From Sva-07 sp963715285 (GTDB lineage: Bacteria > Actinomycetota > Acidimicrobiia > Acidimicrobiales > Ilumatobacteraceae), in NCBI GenBank assembly GCA_963715285.1, contig CAVQRU010000039.1, positions 1 through 64,000 of the forward strand: 64,000 nucleotides of DNA. The letters are read 5' to 3'. Positions 51,211 to 59,068 of the stretch are shown here, piece after piece. Below the pieces are notes generated by a model. That model worked only from the letters and a program-made list of their open reading frames with translations, searched no databases and was not told the DNA's origin. Position numbers and translations under genes: made by a program. Each line of letters begins with the position of its first letter. Positions within the stretch are counted from its first letter, which is position 1.

Positions 51211-52461
51211 TTACTTGCGTTCCGGGAGCGGGGCGCTGTAGTCGGCGCCCGAGTCGAGGCCGAAGGCGGTGTGCAGCGCCCGTGCGGCGCGCTCCATGTC
51301 GCCCGCCGAGCACACCACCGACACACGGATCGTCGAGGTCGAGATCATCTCGATGTTGACGCCCTCGTCCGCGAGGACGCGGAACATCTTGGCGGCGATC
51401 CCCGGGGCGGACTTCATGCCGGCGCCCACCAGCGACACCTTGGCGATGTCGTTGTCGTGGGACACGCCGGTCGCACCGATCTCGGTGGCGACACGCGACA
51501 CGATCTGTTCGGCCTCGCCCATGTCGGCCATCGGCATCGTGAAGCTGATGTCGGTCGTGCCCTGCGTCGAGGTGTTCTGCACGATCATGTCGACGTTCAC
51601 GTTGGCATCGGCGAGCGGTTCGAACAGTGCCGCGGAGATGCCCGGGCGGTCGGGGACCCCGAACACGGTGACCTTCGCTTCGGACATGTCGGTGACGACA
51701 CCGGAGATGATCGGATCTTCCACGGAAGCCTCCTCGTTGGTGACCCACGTTCCGGGTTCCCAGGTGAATGCGGAACGGACGTGGAGGGGTACGTCGTGAT
51801 TGCGGGCGAACTCGACCGAACGCAGCGCGAGCACCTTGGAGCCCGCGCCGGCCATCTCGAGCATCTCGTCGAAGTGGACCTTGGCGAGCTTGCGGGCCTG
51901 CGGCACGATGCGCGGGTCGGCGGTGAACACGCCCGTGACGTCGGTGTAGATCTCGCAGGCGTCGGCGCCCATCGCCTGGGCCAGCGCGGACGCGGTCAGG
52001 TCGGACGCACCGCGACCCATCGTGGTGATCTCCTTGTCGGTGCTCACCCCCTGGAATCCGGCGATCACACAGACCTTGCCGGCGGCCGTCGCCTCGCGGA
52101 CCCGATCGCCCTTGACCTCGATGATCTTGGCCTTGCGGTGTGCGGTGTCGGTGATGATGCCGACCTGGCTGCCGGTGAAGCTCACGGCGTCGATGCCCCG
52201 GTCGGCGAGGGCCATGGTCATCAGCGCCGCGGTGACGCGTTCACCGGTGGTGAGCAGCATGTCCATCTCTCGTCCGGGCTGCGTGCTCGACACCGAGTTG
52301 GCGAGGGCGATCAGATTGTCGGTGGCCTTGCCCATCGCGGACACGACCACGATCACGTCGTTGCCGCGCTTCTTGGTGAACGCGACGTTGTCCGCCACCG
52401 CGCGGATGCGGTCGGGATCGGCAACGGAGGTGCCGCCGTACTTCTGGACGATCAGTGCCAC
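51211..52461 (-). CDS. lysC: Aspartate kinase
   Basis: This 416-residue enzyme has the N-terminal kinase motif VQKYGGTSV, VVVVSAMGKATDNLI, TTMGRGASDLTASALA and a pair of C-terminal ACT domains (VTVFGVPDRPGISAALFEPL, VSLVGAGMKSAPGIAAKMF) that would bind feedback inhibitors. It phosphorylates aspartate at the start of the Lys/Thr/Met pathway. The gene starts with GTG. A 24-bp perfect hairpin lies 43 bases upstream of the start. Alternative internal start sites for a beta subunit, known in other actinobacteria, were not evaluated. Confidence 0.95.
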   Translation of the reverse strand: MALIVQKYGGTSVADPDRIRAVADNVAFTKKRGNDVIVVVSAMGKATDNLIALANSVSSTQPGREMDMLLTTGERVTAALMTMALADRGIDAVSFTGSQVGIITDTAHRKAKIIEVKGDRVREATAAGKVCVIAGFQGVSTDKEITTMGRGASDLTASALAQAMGADACEIYTDVTGVFTADPRIVPQARKLAKVHFDEMLEMAGAGSKVLALRSVEFARNHDVPLHVRSAFTWEPGTWVTNEEASVEDPIISGVVTDMSEAKVTVFGVPDRPGISAALFEPLADANVNVDMIVQNTSTQGTTDISFTMPMADMGEAEQIVSRVATEIGATGVSHDNDIAKVSLVGAGMKSAPGIAAKMFRVLADEGVNIEMISTSTIRVSVVCSAGDMERAARALHTAFGLDSGADYSAPLPERK

Positions 52462-52503
52462 GGGTATCGCAGGCTACAACCGCACTCGGGCCACACCCCG
52501 CTG

Positions 52504-52554
52504 CGTTCTCGTGAACAAGGTGCGGCCATGGGCCGCACCTTGTTCACGAGAACG
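52504..52554. repeat. Long perfect hairpin between mhuD and lysC
   Basis: A 24-base arm (52504-52527, starting CGTTCTCGTGAACAAGG) pairs exactly with 52531-52554 around the three-base loop ATG. It lies between the mhuD stop (52571) and the lysC start (52461), both genes on the minus strand. It may be a terminator or a mobile palindromic element. Its perfect stem of 24 bp is longer than other hairpins in the window. Confidence 0.92.
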
Positions 52555-52570
52555 GTTCGGGAGACTCGCG

Positions 52571-52918
52571 TCAGGAGCGCTTGACCACGTGCTCGACGAC
52601 CTCGAACGACATGAGGTCGGCGCCCTGGGCGACCGGCTTGCGGGGTGCCTCGCCATCGGCGGGCTGGTTGCCGTCGGCCTGGCCGCTGGCGTGGCCGTGC
52701 GCGAAGTCCTGGCTGTTCATCCACGCCTGGAAATGCTCCTCCGACGCCCAGCGGGTGTAGACGAAGTAGCGATCCTCACCTTCGACGGGGCGCAACAACT
52801 GGAAGTCCTCGAACCCGTCGAACTGCTCGACCATCTTCGCCCGCCCGGCGAATCGCCCCTCGAGCTGCGGGCCCATGCCCTCGGGGATCGTGATGGCATT
52901 GATCTTGACGACGCTCAT
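52571..52918 (-). CDS. MhuD-like heme-degrading monooxygenase
   Basis: This 115-residue ABM-fold protein matches the MhuD pattern: MSVVKINAITIPEG at the N-terminus with Asn7, GFEDFQLLRPVEGEDRYFVY, Trp66 in FQAWMNS, and histidines 74 and 76, close to the position of the heme-ligating His75 of MhuD. These Asn, Trp and His residues form the ruffled-heme pocket. The enzyme opens heme and frees iron in the cytoplasm. CATGCT lies six bases before the ATG. Its first 143 bases are overlapped by the extended kynureninase frame. Confidence 0.87.
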   Translation of the reverse strand: MSVVKINAITIPEGMGPQLEGRFAGRAKMVEQFDGFEDFQLLRPVEGEDRYFVYTRWASEEHFQAWMNSQDFAHGHASGQADGNQPADGEAPRKPVAQGADLMSFEVVEHVVKRS

Positions 52919-54146
52919 ACGCCCAGCATGCCCGCCCCACACCGGAAAACTCGCCCGGATCGTGGCGCTCAGCGCGACGTTCCGGGCAGATTTGCGGGTG
53001 GCGAGTTCGCCGAGGGATGGCCAGTGCATCGAAGACGTCGACGAAGCTGGTGGTGAGCGGGGAGAGACCGAATCGCAGGACGTCGGGATCGCGGTAGTCG
53101 ACGATCACCTTGCGGTCGGCCAACCCGTGTTGGAGCGAGCGGGCGTCGGGGTGGCGGATCGCGACGTGGCCACCGCGGCGGACCGGGTCGCGAGGCGTGT
53201 CGGTCTCGAAGCCGAGCTCGTCGGCCACGTCGAGACAGAATCCGGTCAGTGCGCTCGCCTTGGCGGCGATGGCATCGATGCCGGCTTCCACGGTGACTCG
53301 GATGCCCTCGCGGGCGGCGGTGAGGCCGAGCACGGGCGGCGTGCCGTTGAGCATGCGGCCGATCCCGGGTCGCGGGTCGAACGGCCGCTCCATCGCGAAC
53401 TGGTCGGTCTGGCCGAACCACCCCCAGATCGGCTGGGTCACCCGATCGTGGATCTCGCCGGAGACGAAGACGAACGCCGGGGCACCCGGCCCACCGTTGA
53501 GGAACTTGTACGTGCAGCCGACGGCCAACTCCACCCCGGCGGCGGGAAGGTCGAGTTCGAGCACGCCCGCTGCGTGCGACAGGTCCCAGACCGTGGTGGC
53601 ACCGTGCTCCGCGGCGCGAGCGGTCTCACCGGCGATGTCGGCGACCTCGGCGGTTCGGTAGTCGACCAGCGAACGAACCACGACGTCGACACCCTGGAGG
53701 TCGTGGAGGCCGTGCCGAACCGCGCACGCGCGGAGTCGTGCGACGCCTGCCGTCACGTAGCGGTCGGTCGGGAAGTCGTGGTCGTCGATCGCGATCACCC
53801 GTCGGCCGGGAACGAGGTCGAGTGCGACGTTCACCTGCTGGAACAGCGCGACGGTGGTCGACTCGTGGACCGCAACCTCGCCAGGTCGTGCACCGAGCAA
53901 CGGTGCCAGTTCGTCACCGACGGCGAGCGCGAGGTTCAGCCAGTCGTGTTCCCACCACGACGTGATCAGGTCCTTCGACCACTCGTCGACCACCTGGTGC
54001 AGCGCGGCAACGGTTCGCTTCGGGGTGCGTCCGAGCGAGTTTCCGTCGAGATAGATCAGCTCGGGGTCGGCCACGACGAACTCGTCGCGCCACGGCGCGA
54101 GTGGATCGGCGGCGTCGAGGGCCAGCGCGTCGGAGCGATCGGTCAT
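52776..54146 (-). CDS. kynU: Kynureninase with abnormal read-through C-terminus
   Basis: Residues 1 to about 372 are a normal kynureninase: LIYLDGNSLGRTPKRTV, DDHDFPTDRYV, WDLSHAAG, and the PLP lysine in VGCTYKFLNGGPGAPAFV. It cleaves L-kynurenine to anthranilate and alanine. After LSPLTTSFVDVFDAL the frame runs through a dispersed palindrome and then into the opposite reading frame of mhuD, adding about 85 arginine-rich residues that resemble no protein. The original stop codon seems to have been lost when the repeat arrived. The total of 456 residues compares with roughly 400 for the family. Confidence 0.88.
   Translation of the reverse strand: MTDRSDALALDAADPLAPWRDEFVVADPELIYLDGNSLGRTPKRTVAALHQVVDEWSKDLITSWWEHDWLNLALAVGDELAPLLGARPGEVAVHESTTVALFQQVNVALDLVPGRRVIAIDDHDFPTDRYVTAGVARLRACAVRHGLHDLQGVDVVVRSLVDYRTAEVADIAGETARAAEHGATTVWDLSHAAGVLELDLPAAGVELAVGCTYKFLNGGPGAPAFVFVSGEIHDRVTQPIWGWFGQTDQFAMERPFDPRPGIGRMLNGTPPVLGLTAAREGIRVTVEAGIDAIAAKASALTGFCLDVADELGFETDTPRDPVRRGGHVAIRHPDARSLQHGLADRKVIVDYRDPDVLRFGLSPLTTSFVDVFDALAIPRRTRHPQICPERRAERHDPGEFSGVGRACWAYERRQDQCHHDPRGHGPAARGAIRRAGEDGRAVRRVRGLPVVAPRRR
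52942..52997. repeat. Dispersed imperfect palindrome (copy 1), in the kynureninase tail
   Basis: The segment starts CCGGAAAACTCGCCCGGA, has the central GCGCTCAGCGCGACG and ends with TCCGGGCA and GATTTGCGG. A close relative is at 63784-63836. The arms (GCCCGGA with TCCGGGC, and the inner GCGCTCAGCGC) fold into a bent hairpin. It lies inside the 3' end of the kynureninase frame and 24 bases before the mhuD start. Confidence 0.8.
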
Positions 54147-54281
54147 GTATCGGCCAGTCTGACCCGTCCGGGAACCGTCGATCACATCCGATCACGGGAC
54201 TCCCGGCCCTTGGCGTCGAGCGGACGCAGGGAGACACTCGAGGTGAGCCGATCCGTGCACCGACGACCGAGGAGGTGGGTC

Positions 54282-54854
54282 ATGTGGGACATCGAACGAC
54301 TCCGAAGATCCTTGTGCGTCGTCGCCCTGGGAGCGGTCGCCGTCACCGGGTGCGGAAGCGGCGATGACGTCGGCACGGATGCGACCGATCCGGACGTTGC
54401 CGTCGACGTGGCGGATGCCGTCGACGCGGCGGATGCCGGCGCCGACACCGACACCGAGCCCGCCGGTCTGACGATCGAGGCGCTCTGCGATCCGCTCGAC
54501 GGGGTCGTGCTCGACTGGATCGGCGGCGACATCGAGCGTCAACACGTCGATCTGTTCGCCACCGACGACCCGGCGTCGCTGACGTGCGAGTGGCAGGGAG
54601 CGCCCGAGTACCGCGAGATCAGGGTCACGTACCACGCGTCACCATCGGTCTGGGATGCGACCGCCGCCAGTGGCGGAGCACCGCTCGACGCGGTCGAGGC
54701 CGACAGTGTGTACGACGGGGAGATCCTGTCGGTTCGCGCCGACAACGGCTGGACCGTCGACGTCATCGCGTTCGAGGGTGATCCCCCGGACTACGTCGAC
54801 GACCCCGCGGTGGTCGCACCGATCGCGAACGCTGCGCTCGCTGCGGCCTCCTGA
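54282..54854 (+). CDS. Lipoprotein, DUF3558-like
   Basis: This 190-residue protein has a lipobox (GAVAVTGCGSG), an Asp/Ala-rich linker (about 28-58, repeats of DAVDAAD) and a small globular domain with two cysteines (ALCDPLDG and LTCEWQG) about 46 residues apart, as in DUF3558 lipoproteins. The function is not known. GAGGAGG precedes the ATG. The 135 bases upstream separate it from the divergent kynureninase gene. Confidence 0.72.
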   Translation: MWDIERLRRSLCVVALGAVAVTGCGSGDDVGTDATDPDVAVDVADAVDAADAGADTDTEPAGLTIEALCDPLDGVVLDWIGGDIERQHVDLFATDDPASLTCEWQGAPEYREIRVTYHASPSVWDATAASGGAPLDAVEADSVYDGEILSVRADNGWTVDVIAFEGDPPDYVDDPAVVAPIANAALAAAS

Positions 54855-54893
54855 GCGTCGGTCTGCTGTGTCGGTGCCGTGTCGGTGCGGGTG

Positions 54894-55805
54894 TCACCGG
54901 ACCAGATCGACGAAGCTGGCGTGGCGGACCAGGCCGTCGTTGGTGAACTCGGCGATCGACACCCTGGCGCGCAGCAGTGGTTCCACCCAGGTCGCCGTTC
55001 GGGCGACGCCGGCCGGAACGGGTGGATCGAACGGGCAACGATCGGTCGCCAGGGTGTCCAGCTGGGAGCGCAGTTCCGAGAGCGTGCGCTCGTCGAAGCC
55101 CGTCCCGACGCCACCGGCGAATCGCAGGGTGCCATCGGCCTCGGGCCGCCCGACGAGCAACGCGCCGAGGGTGGAGGAACGGCTGCCGGTTCCTTCGGTG
55201 AATCCCCCGATGGTCAGCTCCACCAGCGTCCGGTTCTTGATCTTGCGCCAGTCCTTCGATCGTGCGCCCGGGCGGTAGAGCGAGTCGAGACGCTTCGCGA
55301 TCACGCCCTCGAGGCCCTCGGCCGCCGTTGCCTCCACCAACTCGGTGCCACCGCCGACACGGAACCCGGGGACGGTCCAGTTCGGCCCGGTCTCGACGAG
55401 TTGGTCGAGCAGGCGTCGGCGAGCGTCGTACGGGAGGTCGATCACGTCGGTGCCGTCGACCTGCAGCACGTCGAAGAACTGCAGCACCGCCTCACGAGTC
55501 GAGCCGACCCCCGACTGCTGGACCAACTCGAACCGCGGCCGACCATCGTCGTCGAACACGACGAGCTCGGCGTCGAGGATCGCCGACGAGGCGTTCAACG
55601 AGTCAGCCAGTCCGGACAACTCCGGCCATCGGTCGGTGACATCGTGGCCGGCGGTGCTCTGCAGCCGAACTCGTCCGTCGGCGACGTGGACGATCGTGCG
55701 GTAGCCGTCCCACTTCACCTCGAACGCCCAGTCGTCACCGTCGGGGATCGCCGCGGTGGAGCCCATCGTCGCCTTCATCGGCGCCACCGGGAAGCGAAGC
55801 GTCAC
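54894..55805 (-). CDS. ATP-dependent DNA ligase
   Basis: This 303-residue protein has the nucleotidyltransferase motif I EVKWDGYRT (Lys31 adenylylated), motif III DVLQVDGTDVIDL, motif IV EGLEGVIAKRLDS, and motif V DWRKIKNRTLVELTIGG. An OB-fold follows with RFAGGVGTGFDE. Small ligases of this type (LigC/LigD ligase-domain relatives) join nicks, often in non-homologous end joining; no Ku or LigD polymerase is adjacent. GTG 55805 is chosen because the frame further upstream is antisense to the CoA transferase. It starts 13 bases after the CoA-transferase stop. Confidence 0.9.
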   Translation of the reverse strand: MTLRFPVAPMKATMGSTAAIPDGDDWAFEVKWDGYRTIVHVADGRVRLQSTAGHDVTDRWPELSGLADSLNASSAILDAELVVFDDDGRPRFELVQQSGVGSTREAVLQFFDVLQVDGTDVIDLPYDARRRLLDQLVETGPNWTVPGFRVGGGTELVEATAAEGLEGVIAKRLDSLYRPGARSKDWRKIKNRTLVELTIGGFTEGTGSRSSTLGALLVGRPEADGTLRFAGGVGTGFDERTLSELRSQLDTLATDRCPFDPPVPAGVARTATWVEPLLRARVSIAEFTNDGLVRHASFVDLVR

Positions 55806-55818
55806 GCCGGCAATCGTG

Positions 55819-57066
55819 TCAGGCGTCGGGGAGACGGCTCGACAGCACGCCCGACGTCTCGAGGTGATCGAGTTGCTCGTCGTCGTAGCCGAGCAGTTCG
55901 GAGAGCACGGAGCGGTTGTCCTCGCCGCGGTACTTGGGAAGTCCCGACACCCCGACATCGGGGGACGAGCTGAACCGCCATGGCGAGTTGGGCACGCGGA
56001 TCGTGCCGCCGCCGCGGTCGTCGACGTCGACCACGGCGTGGCGATCACGGGCCCACTCGGTCTCGGTCAGCTCCCCTGGCTGGCGCACACGGCCGACCGC
56101 CAGTTGGTGTTTCGAGAACTGTGCCTCGAACGCCGCCGCATCCGGCATCGTGGCGGCGAAGTCCCGAATGATCTCGCGCAGCGCGTCGAAGTTGTCCAGC
56201 CGGGCCGCGACGTCGACGAAGCGCGGATCGTCGGCGAGGTCCGTGCGATCCATCGCGGCGATGAAGAAGTCGAACGTGCCGCGCTCGGCAGGATGTCCGG
56301 ACACGACGAGTGACTCGCCGTTCGCCACCGTGAGCACGAGGTAGTCGCCGGGGCGGAAGCTGCGGATCCACTGCGGGTCGTCGTGGCCGTCCCACAGCGC
56401 GTCGTGGAGGTGCTCGTTGACGTAGAGCATCGTCTCGGCCATCGACACGTCGATCCACTGCCCCTCGCCGGTGTGCTCGCGCTGGTAGAGCGCAGCGAGG
56501 ATCGCCGACGCCGTCTCCAACGAGGTGTACACGTCGGCGTGACTGTGCGGATCCTTTGCCAGCTCGCCCCCGCGAGCATTGCCCTGCGACGCGACGATGC
56601 CCGCTTCGGCTTCGACGACGGGTGCGTAGGCGCGGCGCTTCACCCACGGCCCGGTCTGGCCGTACCCGGAGATCGAGGCGTAGACCAGTCGAGGATTGCG
56701 AGCGAGCAGCGCGTCGGCGCCGAGCCCGAGGCGGGCCATCACCCCGGGCCGGTAGTTCTCGACGAGCACGTCCGCGTGCTCGGCGAGGGCGAGCAGGATG
56801 TCGGACCCTTCGGGGGTGGACAGGTCGATACTGAGGTTGCGCTTGCCGACGTTCTGTTGCACGAAGTAGCTCGACAGGCCGTGGCGGCGGGGCGTGGCGA
56901 ACCGGGTGAGATCGCCCGCCGGCGGCTCGATCTTGATCACATCGGCACCCATGTCGGCGAGCATTCGGGTGCAGTGGGGGCCGGACAGCACCCGGCTCAG
57001 GTCGAGCACGCGAACGCCCGACAGCGGGCGGCCGGCCGAAGTCGGAGGAGCGGGAGGAGGCGTCAC
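55819..57066 (-). CDS. Family III CoA transferase (CaiB/BaiF)
   Basis: The 415-residue protein has the family signatures VLDLSRVLSGPHCTRMLADM, GADVIKIEPP, KRNLSIDLSTPEG, NYRPGVMARLGLG and ISGYGQTGPW. The likely catalytic aspartate is in HADVYTSLETASA. It exchanges CoA between acyl-CoA and an acid. GTG 57066 is preferred since CACGAT lies six bases upstream; GTG 57084 is possible. It is divergent from the SDR gene; substrate unknown. Confidence 0.9.
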   Translation of the reverse strand: MTPPPAPPTSAGRPLSGVRVLDLSRVLSGPHCTRMLADMGADVIKIEPPAGDLTRFATPRRHGLSSYFVQQNVGKRNLSIDLSTPEGSDILLALAEHADVLVENYRPGVMARLGLGADALLARNPRLVYASISGYGQTGPWVKRRAYAPVVEAEAGIVASQGNARGGELAKDPHSHADVYTSLETASAILAALYQREHTGEGQWIDVSMAETMLYVNEHLHDALWDGHDDPQWIRSFRPGDYLVLTVANGESLVVSGHPAERGTFDFFIAAMDRTDLADDPRFVDVAARLDNFDALREIIRDFAATMPDAAAFEAQFSKHQLAVGRVRQPGELTETEWARDRHAVVDVDDRGGGTIRVPNSPWRFSSSPDVGVSGLPKYRGEDNRSVLSELLGYDDEQLDHLETSGVLSSRLPDA

Positions 57067-57153
57067 CCCGCCATCGTGGCGCACACGTCCTCCCCGACCC
57101 GACCCCGGCGGGCCGATCCGCCCGGCCGCGCGCCGGTGCGCAACACTGCGGCG

Positions 57154-57993
57154 ATGGACGGCGACGCACGATCACTGGACGGCCAGTTGGCCCTGATCAC
57201 CGGCGGCGGTTCGGGCATCGGCCTCGCCTGCGCCCGGGCGTTGCTCGCTGACGGCGCGGGCGTGACGCTCGCGGCGCGCACCGTCGAGCGCCTGGAGGCC
57301 ACCGCCGACGACCTTCGCAGCGAGTTCCCCGGTGCGACGGTGTCGACGGTGGCGTGTGATGTCACCGACGAAGCGAGTGTCGAAGCCGCCTGCGCCGCTG
57401 CTGCTGACGCAGGTCCACTCCGCATCGTGGTGGCCAATGCCGGAACGGGTTCGGCGGGGCCGTTCCACCTCACCTCCCTCGACGACTGGAACACGGTGCT
57501 CGGCACCAACCTGACCGGCGCCTTCCTCACGATGAAACACGCCGTGCCGCACCTCGCCGCCAACGGCGGCGGGTCGATCGTGGCGATGTCGTCGATCGCG
57601 GCCGCGGCGACGCACCGGTACATGACCCCCTACAACGTGTCGAAGGCCGGCCTCGAGATGCTCGTCCGCCAGGTGGCCGACGAACTCGGTGGGGTCGGAA
57701 TTCGCGCGAACGCAGTGCGTCCGAGTCTGGTCCCGACCGACATCTCGGCCGGGCTCGTCGCGGTGCCGGAGATCGTCGACGACTACCTCGAGCAGATGCC
57801 GCTGCATCGCTTGGGCACCACCGACGACATCGCGTCGGTCGTGCGCTTCCTCGCCGGACCGGAGAGCTCCTGGATCACGGGGGTGTGCATCAGCGCCGAC
57901 GGCGGTCACCATCTGCGGCGTGGTCCGAACCTCGACGGCGTGATGCGGATGCTGTTCGGCGACGCAGTGGCGCCACCCGGCCCGACGGACTGA
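57154..57993 (+). CDS. Short-chain dehydrogenase/reductase
   Basis: This 279-residue SDR has the cofactor motif TGGGSGIG, NAG (VVANAGTGSAG), and the catalytic triad with SerSer at MSSIAAAATHRY and Tyr-x3-Lys at YNVSKAG. It oxidises or reduces a hydroxyl/carbonyl with NAD(P). AACACT lies six bases before the ATG. It is next to a CoA transferase and could act with it on acyl-CoA metabolites, which is only a positional inference. The following 92 bases to 58085 hold a weak hairpin only. Confidence 0.88.
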   Translation: MDGDARSLDGQLALITGGGSGIGLACARALLADGAGVTLAARTVERLEATADDLRSEFPGATVSTVACDVTDEASVEAACAAAADAGPLRIVVANAGTGSAGPFHLTSLDDWNTVLGTNLTGAFLTMKHAVPHLAANGGGSIVAMSSIAAAATHRYMTPYNVSKAGLEMLVRQVADELGGVGIRANAVRPSLVPTDISAGLVAVPEIVDDYLEQMPLHRLGTTDDIASVVRFLAGPESSWITGVCISADGGHHLRRGPNLDGVMRMLFGDAVAPPGPTD

Positions 57994-58085
57994 GGATCAC
58001 CCCTGATGGGTGAGCCATCAGCGGGGAATCCGCGCGAGACTCTCGCTCGCAACGATCCGATCACAGGAAGCGCACGCACACGACC

Positions 58086-58508
58086 ATGACCGACGTACAC
58101 GGACCGATCGACTTCGTCCTCCTCGAGTTCACCGGTGGGAACGATCTCTCCACGACCGCAGCTGCACTCATCGACCTCGTCGAGCGTGGCGTGGTCCGGC
58201 TCTACGACCTGCTCGCCATCCGCAAGGAGGAGGACGGGACGTTCTCGATGGTCGAACTCGATGTGCTCGGCGACGAGATGACCGTGATCGCCGGCGCCCG
58301 CTCGGGACTCCTCGGCGACGACGACATGCAGGCCGCTGCCGACACGATGTTGCCGGGCACGACGGGTGTGCTGCTGATGTACGAGAACACGTGGGCGGTC
58401 CCGTTCGTGAGCGCCGCGCTCGACGCCGGCGGCACGATGATCGCCACCAGGCGCATCCCGGCCGAAGAGGTCATCGCCGTCCTCGACGAACTCGAAGCCG
58501 CCGACTGA
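58086..58508 (+). CDS. DUF6325-like protein
   Basis: The 140-residue acidic protein (GPIDFVLLEFTGG, ALIDLVERGVVRLYDLLAIR, LLMYENTWAVPFVSAALDAGG) matches the DUF6325 family, related to DUF1269 membrane-stress proteins, but has no predicted helix in the membrane. Its function is unknown. It is followed 29 bases later by a SHOCT-domain gene, the usual partner of this family in actinobacteria. Confidence 0.78.
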   Translation: MTDVHGPIDFVLLEFTGGNDLSTTAAALIDLVERGVVRLYDLLAIRKEEDGTFSMVELDVLGDEMTVIAGARSGLLGDDDMQAAADTMLPGTTGVLLMYENTWAVPFVSAALDAGGTMIATRRIPAEEVIAVLDELEAAD

Positions 58509-58537
58509 GCTCGGCGCACGACTGAAAGGAACCACCG

Positions 58538-58897
58538 ATGCCAGGTCTGGTCAGAGGAATCGCCCGCACCGCCGTCGTCGCCGGCACCGCCACCGCCGTG
58601 TCCGGACGCGTCGCGCGCCGCCAAGCGGCGCGCTACACCGAGAAGGACGCGCAGCTCGCCGCGGATCGTACGGCGGCCTACGAGCGCGACATGGGCTACA
58701 ACCAGCCGCCGCCTCAGCAGTACGCGCCACAGCCGCAGTACGCGCCGCAACCCCAGTACGCGCCTGCGCCCGCACCGGCAGCGCCCGCACAGGATCCGAT
58801 GTTCGCCGAGCTCCAGCAGCTCGGCGACCTGCACGCCAGCGGGGTCCTCACCGACGAGGAGTTCGCCGCGGCGAAGGCGAAGGTGCTCGGCACCTGA
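58538..58897 (+). CDS. SHOCT-domain protein
   Basis: This 119-residue protein has a Gly/Ala-rich basic N-terminus (RGIARTAVVAGTATAVSGRV). A low-complexity linker of tandem QYAPQP units (about residues 60-78) follows. The C-terminal SHOCT motif is PMFAELQQLGDLHASGVLTD plus EEFAAAKAKVLG. SHOCT is a short oligomerisation motif often found with membrane stress proteins. GAAAGGA precedes the ATG. It is paired with the DUF6325 gene upstream. Confidence 0.82.
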   Translation: MPGLVRGIARTAVVAGTATAVSGRVARRQAARYTEKDAQLAADRTAAYERDMGYNQPPPQQYAPQPQYAPQPQYAPAPAPAAPAQDPMFAELQQLGDLHASGVLTDEEFAAAKAKVLGT

Positions 58898-59068
58898 CCC
58901 CGCTCGGTGCGACGGTTCCGGTGGCGGTCGGCCGGGCGTCACACCCGAACTCGTCGATGTCCCGGTAGTGTCGTGCTCGCGCTGGTCGACTTCACGACTG
59001 GTGAGCGCACTCGGATAACTCTCTGCTCCGGTCCTGCGCTGTGTGAGCAACATAGAGGAGTCCCCCCA
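58898..59068 (+). promoter_or_regulatory. Leader region of the DEAD-box/cold-shock helicase gene
   Basis: There are 171 bases between the SHOCT gene and the helicase. A TAGTGT hexamer (58966-58971) is a possible -10, which would give a leader of about 90 bases; GATAACTCT near 59012 is an alternative. AGAGGAG precedes the ATG. A longer leader than neighbours and a cold-shock domain suggest temperature-dependent translation, which is inference. Confidence 0.4.

Noticed and set aside
52875..54854. Long plus-strand frame opposite kynureninase
   Set aside because: Only the last part from 54282 (lipoprotein) has coding character; the rest mirrors kynureninase.
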